Source: Novosphingobium sp.
GTDB taxonomy: Bacteria; Pseudomonadota; Alphaproteobacteria; Sphingomonadales; Sphingomonadaceae
Assembly (NCBI GenBank): GCA_004211435.1
Contig: SECS01000020.1
Coordinates: 1 to 42,019, forward strand
DNA: 42,019 nt
Direction: 5' to 3'
Shown: positions 1-7,941 of the stretch, piece by piece
Layout of the letters: every line of letters starts with the position of its first letter
Numbering within the stretch: the stretch's first letter is position 1
Translations under genes and position numbers: made by a program
The notes under the pieces: generated by a model
What the model saw: the letters and a program-made list of their open reading frames with translations, nothing else
Database searches by the model: none
Told to the model about the DNA's origin: nothing

Positions 1-962
1 ATGACCATGGCCAGCGGCGTGGTCCAGGCGAGGCTCGCGTGGGGCAGCAGCAGCGCGAAGGGCAGGGCGCCGAGGATCGAGAACCACAGCACGTAATTGC
101 GCCCGAAGCGATCGCCGAGCGGGCCGCCCGCGACCGTGCCCGCGGCGACGGCGGCAAGGAACAGGAACAGCTGGAACTGCGCCTGGGCGACCGAGAGATG
201 GAACTTCTCGATCAGGTAGAAGGTGTAGAAGCTCGTCAGGCTGGCGAGGTAGATGTACTTCGAGAAGACCAGGCCCAGCAGCACGGCGATGCCCAGCCGC
301 GCCTTGCCCTGCGGCAGCGGCGCCGTCTTGCGCGCCTTCTTTCCGGCTTGCAGCCGCGCGAGGCCATGGTGCTTGTACCAGCGGCTGACGTTCCACAGGA
401 TCGCCGCCGACAACAGCGAGAGCAGCGCGAACGCGGCGAGGCTGGTCTGGCCCCAGCGCACGACCACCAGCGCGGCGGCGAGCGGCCCCAGCGCCGAGCC
501 AGCATTGCCGCCGACCTGGAACAGCGACTGCGCGAAGCCCGGCCGAGAACCGCTGGCCATGCGCGCCACGCGCGAGCTCTCGGGGTGGAAGATCGACGAG
601 CCCATGCCGAGCAGCGCGGCGCCGAGCAGCACCAGCCAGTAGACGTGCGCGATCGACAGCACGGCAAGCCCGGCCATCGAGAACAGGGTGCCGATCGGCA
701 GGGCCAGCGGTGCCGGCTTGCGGTCGGCGACGAGGCCGATGATCGGCTGCAGGATCGAGGCGGTGATCTGGTAGACCAGGGTGATCAGGCCGATCTGGCC
801 GAAGCTCAACGACAGCTCCTTGGCGAGCCCCGGATAGATTGCCGGCAGCAGCGACTGCATCATGTCGTTGATCAGATGGCACAGGCTGATCGCCACGATG
901 ATGCCGAGCACGGTCTTGCTGGCGTCGGGCGCGGCAGGGGCGGTAGGACTGATCGTGGCCAT
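1..962 (-). CDS. MFS exporter, fosmidomycin-resistance (Fsr) type, C-terminus cut off by window edge
   Basis: The reverse strand is open from position 962 to the window edge (320 codons, no stop), so the gene is partial. Reading from the ATG at 962 gives a soluble start rich in Ala/Pro and then a helix with the motif HLINDMMQSLLPAIYP, which is characteristic of the Fsr-like branch of the major facilitator superfamily. Further hydrophobic helices follow, with a VADRKPAP loop between early helices, a FHPESSRVAR motif in the next conserved segment, and a GGPLGDRFGR loop in the second half. The protein is expected to sit in the inner membrane and export small drugs or metabolites by proton antiport; the substrate is unknown. 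AAGGAG lies 8 nt before this ATG and fixes the start. It is divergent from the AraC-type gene at 1067, which is its most likely regulator. Confidence 0.85.
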   Translation of the reverse strand, partial: MATISPTAPAAPDASKTVLGIIVAISLCHLINDMMQSLLPAIYPGLAKELSLSFGQIGLITLVYQITASILQPIIGLVADRKPAPLALPIGTLFSMAGLAVLSIAHVYWLVLLGAALLGMGSSIFHPESSRVARMASGSRPGFAQSLFQVGGNAGSALGPLAAALVVVRWGQTSLAAFALLSLLSAAILWNVSRWYKHHGLARLQAGKKARKTAPLPQGKARLGIAVLLGLVFSKYIYLASLTSFYTFYLIEKFHLSVAQAQFQLFLFLAAVAAGTVAGGPLGDRFGRNYVLWFSILGALPFALLLPHASLAWTTPLAMV

Positions 963-1003
963 GCGGGCATCTCCTTGGAACGCGCTCTTAGCAGCTTCCC
1001 GTA

Positions 1004-1048
1004 TGTCCCGCTTCCGCCTATCGGTCATTCATACTTGAGTTTGGGACA
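1004..1048. promoter_or_regulatory. Possible operator in the MFS/araC divergent promoter
   Basis: The 104-bp gap between the divergent MFS and AraC genes holds TGTCCC at 1004-1009 and GGGACA at 1043-1048. These are exact inverted half-sites with a 33-bp spacer. AraC-family proteins often bind spaced half-sites between a regulator and its divergent target. The arms are short and the call is an inference. Confidence 0.3.
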
Positions 1049-1066
1049 AGTCCGGGCCTTCCGACG

Positions 1067-1819
1067 ATGCTGAACGATCCCAATGTCGAAGTCGCGCGCG
1101 CCGTGGTCGGAGTCGGCAACGACTATCCGCCCTCGTTCGAGCTGGCGCTGCACACGCATCGGCGCGGGCAGTTCCTTCATGCGACCACGGGCGTCCTGGC
1201 GGTCTCGACGCCGCAAGGCGCCTGGGTTTCGCCGCCGCAGCGCGCGGTGTGGATTCCGCCGGGCACGCCGCATGCCGTGCGCATGATCGGTCCCGTCTCG
1301 ACCCGCAGCGTGATGATCGATCCGGCGATCGGCCAGTTCGATCGCTGCTGCCGCGTCGTCGGCGTCTCGCCGTTGCTCAGCGCGCTGCTCGCCGAGGCCT
1401 GCGAAACCGCGCTCGAATACGACGAGGCGGGACGCGACGGTCTGGTCATGCGGCTGATCGTCGCCGAGATCGAACGCGCGCCGGTGATCCCGCTGGCCGT
1501 GCCGTTCCCTTCGGCGCCGGCCCTGGCCATGCGCTGCCATGCCTTCCTCGAGGCGCCGAGCGTCAAGAGCGGGGTCGACGAATGGGCCGATGCGCTCCAC
1601 CTCAACCGCCGCAGCTTCACCCGCCTGTTCCGCCGCGAGACGGGGATGAGCTTCGCCGAATGGCGCCAGCAGGCCTGCCTCGCCATGGCGCTGCAGCGGC
1701 TGGTCGCGGGCGCCTCGGTCACGGAGATCGCGCTCGATCTCGGCTACGACAGCCCGGCGAGCTTCTCGACGATGTTCCGCCGCGTGCTCGGCGTGCCGCC
1801 GAGCCGGTACAGCGTCTAG
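1067..1819 (+). CDS. AraC-family transcriptional regulator with N-terminal cupin domain
   Basis: The 250-residue protein has the two-part layout of AraC regulators with a cupin sensor. Residues about 15-95 carry cupin features (the HTHRRGQFLHAT strand region and PPGTPHAVRM). Residues about 150-250 carry the double helix-turn-helix, with the second-helix signature VTEIALDLGYDSPASFSTMFRRVLGV cut here only for description: the key residues are A-x-D-x-G-Y-x-S-x-x-x-F-x-x-x-F-x-R at about 225-245. It probably senses a small molecule and controls the divergent MFS exporter, a common arrangement. The ATG at 1067 has no strong Shine-Dalgarno sequence, but the cupin domain begins too close to allow a much later start. 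Its stop overlaps the stop of the convergent GFA gene by 4 bp. Confidence 0.88.
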   Translation: MLNDPNVEVARAVVGVGNDYPPSFELALHTHRRGQFLHATTGVLAVSTPQGAWVSPPQRAVWIPPGTPHAVRMIGPVSTRSVMIDPAIGQFDRCCRVVGVSPLLSALLAEACETALEYDEAGRDGLVMRLIVAEIERAPVIPLAVPFPSAPALAMRCHAFLEAPSVKSGVDEWADALHLNRRSFTRLFRRETGMSFAEWRQQACLAMALQRLVAGASVTEIALDLGYDSPASFSTMFRRVLGVPPSRYSV

Positions 1820-2175
1820 GCCATGCCCTTGCCGACCGTGGCGCGCACCGGGATACCTTCGGGTTCGAAATCGTCGAGGCAGAACACGTTCACGCCGACG
1901 AAGTCGGGGGTCACGCGCTTGCGGTGGAACGGATAGATCCCGCAGGTCCGGCAGAAGAAGTGTCGCGCGGTGCGGGTATGGAACCGGTATTCCTGCAGGT
2001 TCTCGGCGCCGGCGAGAAGCTCGAACGCGCTTTCGTGGACCTTGACCATCAGCGCGTTCTTGCGCCGGCAGATCGAGCAGTCGCAGGTGGTCAGCTCGGG
2101 GAAATCGGTGGTGATCGCGAAGCGCACGGCGCCGCAGTGGCAGGAGCCCTCGTGGCGGGCGAGCGGCCGGCTCAT
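1816..2175 (-). CDS. GFA / CENP-V family zinc protein
   Basis: The 119-residue protein has the zinc-binding layout of the glutathione-dependent formaldehyde-activating (GFA) family: GSCHCGAVRF near residue 12, CDCSICRRKNA near residue 34, and FFCRTCGIYPFHRK near residue 80. Its length matches stand-alone GFA domains. Most family members are not proven formaldehyde enzymes, so the substrate is unknown. The start ATG at 2175 overlaps the stop of the upstream aminotransferase by 4 bp, which implies translational coupling and a shared transcript. An in-frame upstream extension of the reading frame exists but lies wholly inside the aminotransferase gene, so I rejected it. Its 3' end overlaps the araC-type gene tail to tail. 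Confidence 0.85.
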   Translation of the reverse strand: MSRPLARHEGSCHCGAVRFAITTDFPELTTCDCSICRRKNALMVKVHESAFELLAGAENLQEYRFHTRTARHFFCRTCGIYPFHRKRVTPDFVGVNVFCLDDFEPEGIPVRATVGKGMA

Positions 2176-3317
2176 GCTGCGTCCAGCCGCGGCTGCGCGG
2201 CGAACCAGGGTTCGAGCCGCGCGAGCGCATCCTCGACCAGCGCGGTCGAGACGGCGAAGCTGAAGCGCATGAAGCGGTTGCCGTGGACCGGGTCGAAGTC
2301 GATCCCCGGCGCCGTGGCGACGCCGGTCTCCTCGAGCATGCGCCGGCAGAAGGCCAGGCTGTCCTGCGTCAGGTGGCCGACGTCGGCATAGACGTAGAAG
2401 GCGCCGTCGGGCGGGGCGATGTGGCTGAGGCCGAGCCGGGCGACGCCGTCGAGCATCAGTTCGCGGTTGCGCGCATAGGTCGCGACATGGCCCTCGAGCT
2501 CGTCGCGGCAGTCCATCGCCGCGAGGCCGGCGTGCTGCGCGAGGCTCGGCGGGGTCAGGAACAGGTTGCCCATTCGCGCGCGCGCCGGCTCGACGAGCGC
2601 GGGCGGCACGACCAGCCAGCCGAGCCGCCAGCCGGCCATCGAGAAGTATTTGGAGAACGAGTTGATGACGAGCGCCTCGGGCGCGACCGCCAGCGTCGAG
2701 CGCACGGGGCCGACGTAGGAAATGCCGTGGTAGATTTCGTCCGAGACGATGGCGATGCCGCGCTGCGCGCAGACTTTGGCGATGCGCGCGAGTTCGTCGG
2801 GTTCGATCACCGTGCCCGTCGGATTGGCCGGGCTGGCGATGATCACGCCCTGCGGCGCGGGTTCGACCGCGGCGAGCGCGGCGGCGGTGAGCTGGAAGCG
2901 CTCGGCCTCGCCGCAGTCGAGCTCGACCGGCTCCATGTGCAGCGCCTTGAGCGTGTTGCGATAGGCGACGTAGCCGGGGCGGGCGAGGGCGACGCGAGCG
3001 CCCGGCGCGAACAGCGTCGACAACGCGAGCACCAGCGCGGGCGAGGCGCCGCAGGTGAGGATCACTTGGTTTGGCGCGATCGTGACGCCGTGCTCTTCGG
3101 CATAGAGCCGCGCGATCCGCGCCTTGAGCGCGGGATTCTCCCAATAGCCCATCGGGTCGGCGTCGAGCACCTCGTGCGCGATGGCGATCGCCGCGGCGGG
3201 CGCGCCGGTCGAGGGCTGGCCGTATTCCATGTGGATCACCGAGCGGCCCTGGCTCGCGAGCTGGTAGGCGAGTTCGCCGATGGCGATGGCGTGGAAGGGA
3301 TCGATCGCGGCGGTCAT
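2172..3317 (-). CDS. Class I/II PLP-dependent aminotransferase
   Basis: This 381-residue protein is a fold-type I aminotransferase. The Schiff-base lysine is K223 in the motif SFSKYFSMAGWRLGW. Substrate and cofactor residues are visible at NPTG (N165), SDEIYHG (D193, Y196) and the late FMRFSFA arginine. The opening HMEYGQPSTGAP and the later spacing resemble aspartate/aromatic-type enzymes of the AT_I subgroup. The amino donor cannot be told from the sequence. It is the upstream partner of the coupled GFA gene and lies 36 bp after the convergently oriented-in-series MocR regulator (same strand), whose own C-terminal half is an aminotransferase fold. The three may share a transcript or a regulator. 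Confidence 0.88.
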   Translation of the reverse strand: MTAAIDPFHAIAIGELAYQLASQGRSVIHMEYGQPSTGAPAAAIAIAHEVLDADPMGYWENPALKARIARLYAEEHGVTIAPNQVILTCGASPALVLALSTLFAPGARVALARPGYVAYRNTLKALHMEPVELDCGEAERFQLTAAALAAVEPAPQGVIIASPANPTGTVIEPDELARIAKVCAQRGIAIVSDEIYHGISYVGPVRSTLAVAPEALVINSFSKYFSMAGWRLGWLVVPPALVEPARARMGNLFLTPPSLAQHAGLAAMDCRDELEGHVATYARNRELMLDGVARLGLSHIAPPDGAFYVYADVGHLTQDSLAFCRRMLEETGVATAPGIDFDPVHGNRFMRFSFAVSTALVEDALARLEPWFAAQPRLDAA

Positions 3318-3353
3318 GCGGGGCGTTTCGCATGGGGCGCGGGCGGGCGCAAT

Positions 3354-4730
3354 CTAGACCAGCGGCAGCGCGCGAGACCCGCGGTGGTGGAGCAGCGCGT
3401 CGAGCAGCTCGAGCGCGCGTGCCAGGCGATCGCGGCCGAGACTGCCGCCGATCGAGACACGGATACCGCGCGCGGTCTCGGCGCGGTCGGCGGCGAAGGT
3501 CTCGCTCGCGACCGCCGAGAGCCCCGCCGGCGCGAGCGCGGCGGCGAGTTCGGCCGGGGCGATGTCACCGGCGAGGGGGATCCACAGGTGATAGCCTTCG
3601 GGATCGGCGCGATAGGAGTCCGCGGGCAGCAGTTCGGCAACGATCGCCTGGCGCGCGACACATTCGGCGCGGACCTCGCCGACGAGCTGGCTCCAGGTGC
3701 CGTCGCGCAGCCATTGGCTCGCCGCGGCGACGTTGAGCGGCGGCGCCATCACCGTGGTCTCGTGGACGTCGGCCGCGAGCCGCCAGGCATCGCGCAGCGA
3801 GGGCGCTCGCAGATAGGCGACGCGCAGCGCCGGCGAGACGATCTTCGACAGGCTGGCGACGTGCCAGGTGCGCTCGGGCGCGAGGCTGGCGAGCGGCGGC
3901 AGCGGATCGGCGCCGAGCCGGCCATAGGCGTCGTCCTCGATGATCTTGATGTCGTGGCGACGCGCCACCGCGACGATCGCCTGGCGGCGCGCGAGGTCCA
4001 TCGTCGCCGTGGTCGGGTTGTCGTTGCTCGGCACCAGATAGACCGCGCGCACCGTGCCATCGGTGCAGGCACGGTCGAGCGCCTCGGGATCGATGCCCTG
4101 GTCGTCGCCGGGAAGCGGCACGATCTGCAGCCCGAGCCGTCGTGCGATCGCCAGCCAGCCCGGATAGACGAAGCGTCCCGTGCAGACCGCGTCGCCGGGC
4201 TCCAGGGCGGCGTTGGCGATCGCGTGGAGCGCCGTTTGCGCGCCGCTGACGACGAGCACGGTATCCTCGTGGGCGGGAATGCCGCGTTCGGCCAGCCAGT
4301 CGGCGCCGGCCTGGCGATCTAGCGGCGCGCCGCCGCCGGGCTGGTACTGCAGGCGCATGGCCGCAGTCGGGCCGGCGAGCACCTCGCGCAAGGCTTCGGC
4401 ATAGCGTTCGGGCAGGCTCGAGCGCAGCGGCAGCGGCGGCAGGTTCATGCCCGTGTCGAACGGCGCGACCTGCTCGCCGGAAAAGGCGTTGTCGGGCTCG
4501 CGCACGAAGGAGCCGCGGCGGCCGTCGGCGTCGATCAGGCCCAGCCGCCGCGCTTCGGCATAGGCGCGCGTCACCGTGCCGAGGTCGATCCGCAGCGCTT
4601 CGGCAAGCTCGCGCTGCGGCGGCAGCCGGTCGCCCGGTCGCAGGGTTCCGGCCGCGATGTCGCGACCCAGCGCAGCACTGATCGAAAGGTATTTCGGCCC
4701 GGCCGAGCCGGTGATTTCAGGCAGCCACAT
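3354..4730 (-). CDS. MocR-type (GntR plus aminotransferase fold) transcriptional regulator
   Basis: The 458-residue protein joins a GntR winged helix-turn-helix (residues about 12-78, with LRPGDRLPPQRELAEALRID) to a full aminotransferase-like domain. In that domain VPSNDNPTT supplies N238, IIEDDAYGR the aspartate and tyrosine, and SLSK the PLP lysine K296. This is the MocR/PdxR/GabR architecture, in which PLP or a PLP-amino-acid adduct acts as the signal. The ATG at 4730 has no Shine-Dalgarno sequence, and promoter-like and palindromic DNA begins immediately upstream, so the message may be nearly leaderless. The target is probably the divergent DUF983 gene, itself, or the downstream aminotransferase. 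Confidence 0.9.
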   Translation of the reverse strand: MWLPEITGSAGPKYLSISAALGRDIAAGTLRPGDRLPPQRELAEALRIDLGTVTRAYAEARRLGLIDADGRRGSFVREPDNAFSGEQVAPFDTGMNLPPLPLRSSLPERYAEALREVLAGPTAAMRLQYQPGGGAPLDRQAGADWLAERGIPAHEDTVLVVSGAQTALHAIANAALEPGDAVCTGRFVYPGWLAIARRLGLQIVPLPGDDQGIDPEALDRACTDGTVRAVYLVPSNDNPTTATMDLARRQAIVAVARRHDIKIIEDDAYGRLGADPLPPLASLAPERTWHVASLSKIVSPALRVAYLRAPSLRDAWRLAADVHETTVMAPPLNVAAASQWLRDGTWSQLVGEVRAECVARQAIVAELLPADSYRADPEGYHLWIPLAGDIAPAELAAALAPAGLSAVASETFAADRAETARGIRVSIGGSLGRDRLARALELLDALLHHRGSRALPLV

Positions 4731-4731
4731 A

Positions 4732-4776
4732 TTGTATGCCTATATGCATTGATTTTGTATCCATACAAACTATATG
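4732..4776. promoter_or_regulatory. MocR-type operator and overlapping promoter
   Basis: TTGTAT at 4755-4760 and ATACAA at 4763-4768 form a perfect 6-bp inverted repeat around a 2-bp centre. A third TTGTAT lies at 4732-4737, 23 bp away in direct orientation, about two helical turns. Such repeated half-sites fit the DNA binding known for MocR/GntR proteins. On the + strand a promoter-like pair, TTGATT (4749-4754) and TATATG (4771-4776) with 16-bp spacing, brackets the palindrome, so a bound regulator would block polymerase. The A+T richness contrasts sharply with the flanking genes. The assignment to the neighbouring MocR protein is an inference. Confidence 0.6.
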
Positions 4777-4834
4777 GGCCGGGTCGACGCGGCGCAAGGG
4801 CCGAGTCGGCAACGCCCTCTGCAAAAGGTGTGGA

Positions 4835-5281
4835 ATGTCGGAACCGGTTCTCGAAGGTCGCGCGAAGTTCGACTGGATCGTCCACTGCGGCTGGAAGGGC
4901 CTCTGCCCGCGCTGCGGCGAGGGCAAGATGTTCAGCCGCTTCCTCAAGCTGGCCGAGACCTGTCCGAACTGCGGGCTCGACTACCGGTTCGCCGCGCCCG
5001 ACGACGGCCCGGCCTTCTTCTCGCTCTGCATCATCGCCTTCCCGCTGATCTTTTTCGTGGTGTGGCTGCAGGTGGCTTTCGATCCGCCGTTCTGGGTGCA
5101 CCTGGTGACCTCGTTCCCGCTGCTCGCCTTCGGCTGCATCTTCCCGCTGCAGCCGATCAAGGGCTGGCTGGTCGCCTCGCAATACGTCAACAAGGCGCAG
5201 GAAGCGGGGACCGAGCATCTCTGGGCGCAGCTCCATGGCCGCGCCGCGGAAAAGGCCCCCCTGGACAGGGCTGATGACTGA
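4835..5281 (+). CDS. DUF983 family zinc-ribbon membrane protein
   Basis: The 148-residue protein begins with two CxxC zinc-ribbon-like pairs (LCPRCGEGKMF and ETCPNCGLDYRF, residues about 28-55), followed by a conserved DDGPAFFS segment and two hydrophobic helices (about residues 60-82 and 87-107). This is the DUF983 layout, common in alphaproteobacteria and often linked by position to cytochrome oxidase assembly genes; its function is not settled. The reading frame is open upstream to 4736, but I chose the ATG at 4835 because AAAAGG lies about 8 nt upstream and the extra upstream residues would run through the operator. It overlaps the next gene by 8 bp. Confidence 0.82.
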   Translation: MSEPVLEGRAKFDWIVHCGWKGLCPRCGEGKMFSRFLKLAETCPNCGLDYRFAAPDDGPAFFSLCIIAFPLIFFVVWLQVAFDPPFWVHLVTSFPLLAFGCIFPLQPIKGWLVASQYVNKAQEAGTEHLWAQLHGRAAEKAPLDRADD

Positions 5282-5582
5282 TCCGGTGATCGAACAGGCG
5301 CGCGAACTCGCCGCGGCTTTCCTCGACGGCATGCGCCGCCAGGACCTGGCGCTGATGATCCGCGCGGGCGAGGGCGACGACTTCCCCGAAGTGATCACCG
5401 CCGCCGCGCTGCTCGAAGGTCTGGGCGCGCGCAACGCGCACCAGGAAACCGCGCTCAGGGCCTATGCCGATCGCGAGTTCTGGGACGACGACCTGCCCGG
5501 CGGTTCGCTCGCTTCGCACGACAAGGGCGCGATGGCGCGCAACGTGCTGGCCGGGCGCGAGCCGTTCTACAACTGCGAGTAG
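5274..5582 (+). CDS. Conserved small hypothetical protein
   Basis: I do not recognise this 102-residue soluble protein. It starts with a predicted helix (MTDPVIEQARELAAAF), has an acidic central section (RAGEGDDFPE), a second helix around ALLEGLGARNAH, and ends in a run with REFWDDDLPGG. No signal peptide, cysteine motif or membrane segment is present. I chose the ATG at 5274, which overlaps the DUF983 stop by 8 bp and has GGACAGGG just upstream; the longer start at 5235 would lie well inside the previous gene. The overlap implies translational coupling with DUF983. The stop lies 7 bp from the stop of the convergent P450 gene. Confidence 0.7.
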   Translation: MTDPVIEQARELAAAFLDGMRRQDLALMIRAGEGDDFPEVITAAALLEGLGARNAHQETALRAYADREFWDDDLPGGSLASHDKGAMARNVLAGREPFYNCE

Positions 5583-5589
5583 CTTCGGC

Positions 5590-6870
5590 TCAATCCAGCC
5601 TCACCCTCAGGTGGTTGACGCCGCGTGCGACCAGGCCGCCGATCATCTTGGTCGGCTCGCCGCTGTCGTCGAGCCGCATGTTCGGGAAGCGGTCAAGGAG
5701 CGCGTTGATCGCCGCGGTCATCTCCGCGCCGGCGACGAAGCGGCCGAGGCAGGTGTGCGGGCCGGCGGCGAAGCCGACGTGGCGCTTGGCCGGGCGGTGG
5801 AGGTCGTAGAGGTCGGGATTCTCCCAACGCTCGGGATCGCGGTTGGCGGCGCCGAGGCAGCAGTCTATGATCGCGCCTTCGGGGATCGCCATGCCTTCGA
5901 GCACGGTGTCGCGCGTTGCCATGCGGTAGAACAGCGGATCGGTGCAGTTCCAGCGCACCGATTCCTCGATCGCCTGCTCCATCAAGGAGCGGTCGGCGCG
6001 CAGGTCCTCGAGTTGGTCGCGGTTGCTGAGCAGCGCGAACAGCGTGATGCCGAGCTGGCGGAAGGTCGTGCCGCCGCCGGCGAGCAGCAGCAGGCGCGAG
6101 AACGACAGGATCGCCTCGTCGGGCAGCTGCGAGGCCTTGCCCTCGGCATCGGTGAAAGGCGCGTCGATCATGCGCGAGATCAGGTCGTCGCGGCGCTCCT
6201 GGCGGCGCGCGGCGATCGCGCCGAGCAGGACCGTGCGCACCTTCTCGTGCGCGACCTTGCGCGCCGCTTCGGGCAGCATCGGCGCCATCGAGGTCAGCAG
6301 GTTGTCGCGGAACTCGAGTGCCTCGTCGGAGGACAGACCATAGGCGGCGGTGACCGTGTGCATCGGCAGGCGGCCGCAGAGCTGCGGGACGAGATCGACC
6401 GCCTGCTGACCCTCGATCCCGTCGAGCAGGATCTGGACGAAAGGCTCGATCCACTTCTCGGTCCACCAGCCCATCGCCTGATCGCGCGTCATCATCGGCT
6501 GGACCGCGGCGCGATGGCGCGCGTGCTCCTGCCCGATCATCGTCAACACCGTGTGCCCGATGTTGAGCATCACGCTCTCCTGCTCCTGGTAATGCGCCGA
6601 GGAGAACTTGGCGGCGTCGACCAGCGCCTTCGAGCAGGCATCGAACGAAAGCGCGGTGAAATGCTGGCGGTGCGGCGAGGTGTGGTCTGGCTGGCCGGTC
6701 AGTTCCAGCGACAGGCTGCCCTTGAACACCGGGCCTTGCGCGCGCAGCCGGGCGAAGTCGGGATAGGGATCCTCGAGCATGACGCCGCCCGAGTGCTCGA
6801 TCTCCTTCTCGACGTTGAACATCTCCTTGTAGCGCGGATCGTCGCGCGTCAGCGCAGAGTCGGTGGTCAT
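5590..6870 (-). CDS. Cytochrome P450 with non-acidic I-helix
   Basis: The 426-residue protein is a soluble bacterial P450. The haem-ligand loop FAAGPHTCLG places the cysteine at C374, the ExxR pair is E303/R306, and the C-helix region HARHR is near residue 116. The I-helix reads LLLLAGGGTTFRQLG, so the usual acidic residue of the A-G-x-D/E-T-T motif is G267, followed by T268 and T269. It should use a ferredoxin and ferredoxin reductase as electron donors; none is encoded here. The substrate is unknown. The nearby SDR and DapB-fold dehydrogenase on the other strand suggest a role in breakdown of a hydrophobic carbon source, which is inference from context. Confidence 0.93.
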   Translation of the reverse strand: MTTDSALTRDDPRYKEMFNVEKEIEHSGGVMLEDPYPDFARLRAQGPVFKGSLSLELTGQPDHTSPHRQHFTALSFDACSKALVDAAKFSSAHYQEQESVMLNIGHTVLTMIGQEHARHRAAVQPMMTRDQAMGWWTEKWIEPFVQILLDGIEGQQAVDLVPQLCGRLPMHTVTAAYGLSSDEALEFRDNLLTSMAPMLPEAARKVAHEKVRTVLLGAIAARRQERRDDLISRMIDAPFTDAEGKASQLPDEAILSFSRLLLLAGGGTTFRQLGITLFALLSNRDQLEDLRADRSLMEQAIEESVRWNCTDPLFYRMATRDTVLEGMAIPEGAIIDCCLGAANRDPERWENPDLYDLHRPAKRHVGFAAGPHTCLGRFVAGAEMTAAINALLDRFPNMRLDDSGEPTKMIGGLVARGVNHLRVRLD

Positions 6871-7095
6871 TTCTGCTGTGTCCCTTGCTGGCGCGGGAAG
6901 CCTTTCACGGCCGCTCCGCCCTCTCCCGTGATATAGCTTGGATCATAGTAAGATCGCGATGGCGACACAATATTCGAAATACGAAACTGTCCCGACGATG
7001 TGCGAGAACAAAATGGGTCCACATCGGCTGCAATGGCGCGTTCCTCCAGCGTTTTCAGTGCTATGCAGCGCGCGGGGACACTGGGGAGCGCTGGC

Positions 7096-7815
7096 ATGGT
7101 CATCGATTTCTTGCGGGCAAAGCGTTTGCGCGAAGGCCGCGCATCGCAGCTTGCACAGGAGATCGGTGCCACGCTCTCGCCCGACATGGTCCTGCCCGAG
7201 CCGCTGCTGCAGCTGTTCGACTGGATCGAGGGCCACGGTTTCTACGAAGGGACCAAGTCGGGGCGCGTCGGCTATCTCTATCCGCACCGCGAACTCTACC
7301 GGACCTGGACCGATGGCGAGCGTCCCGGCGGCACCTTCATCACCTTCGGCGCGCAGGACAGCGACGACCTCAAATACTGCTTCAATTCGCTGAATCCGGA
7401 GATCGTCGCGCGCCTCTGCGTGTTCTCGAACACCAATGGCGACGGATCGCGGATCGGCTTCTGGCTCGATGACGAGGGTGCGCAGAAGATCGTCCTGCTC
7501 GGGTCGGGCTCGGGCTGCGCGACCGTCTGCGTCCTCGCGGACGATCCGGTCGATTTCCTGAGGCTCGTGGCGATCGGCTATGACGCGCTCGACGGCGGGG
7601 ACTTCGCCGCGCTGCCCAATGCCGATCCCGACTATGTCGTTCATCCCAACCTCGCCTTCCGCGGCTGGGTCGAACGGACTTTCGCGGTGTCGATCCCCGA
7701 GCGCGGCAGTGAGATCGTGCCCCACGCCGACGCGATGGACGCGGAGAGCTCGGCCGATCCGTTCTGGCAATGGGTTCGGCGCGTGGCGGCTTCACCCCCC
7801 GCCTTCGAGGAATAG
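7096..7815 (+). CDS. Hypothetical protein, faint SMI1/KNR4-like resemblance
   Basis: The 239-residue protein has no signal peptide or membrane helix. Its N-terminal part holds a helical stretch (LREGRASQLAQEIGATL). The middle has alternating strands and acidic loops (FNSLNPEIVARLCVF, then IGFWLDDEGAQKIVLLGSGS), and the end has ADDPVDFLRLVAIGYDAL. The strand order and the phrase around residues 140-175 resemble SMI1/KNR4 superfamily proteins, which include toxin-immunity proteins, but the match is weak and made by eye. I chose the ATG at 7096, which has GGGGAG 9 nt upstream; earlier in-frame starts at 7000, 7033 and 7063 lack such a site. It is divergent from the P450, with a 225-bp gap that is relatively A+T-rich near 6960-6990. 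Confidence 0.6.
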   Translation: MVIDFLRAKRLREGRASQLAQEIGATLSPDMVLPEPLLQLFDWIEGHGFYEGTKSGRVGYLYPHRELYRTWTDGERPGGTFITFGAQDSDDLKYCFNSLNPEIVARLCVFSNTNGDGSRIGFWLDDEGAQKIVLLGSGSGCATVCVLADDPVDFLRLVAIGYDALDGGDFAALPNADPDYVVHPNLAFRGWVERTFAVSIPERGSEIVPHADAMDAESSADPFWQWVRRVAASPPAFEE

Positions 7816-7941
7816 CGCCACCCAGTCACGGGCCGGGGCTCCCCATTTGGGAATATCCGCCGCGGGTCTCGCGTGCTGTCTGGCCTGGTTCGCTCGCGCC
7901 GCAAGAGGCTGTGAGTCTCGAGGCATTGGGAGAGGATCGTC

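Noticed and set aside
39..1073. 344-codon + strand frame at the window start
   Set aside because: Its composition (Arg/Gln/Glu/Ala) is that of an antisense shadow, and the reverse strand encodes a clear MFS transporter over the same bases.
1816..3333. 505-codon reverse frame joining a long Arg-rich stretch to the GFA domain
   Set aside because: Only the last 119 codons show conserved GFA sequence. The rest is the aminotransferase read in another frame.
2283..4322. 679-codon + strand frame opposite the aminotransferase and MocR genes
   Set aside because: No domain is recognisable, it crosses two well-supported genes on the other strand, and its composition is typical of antisense frames in this GC range.
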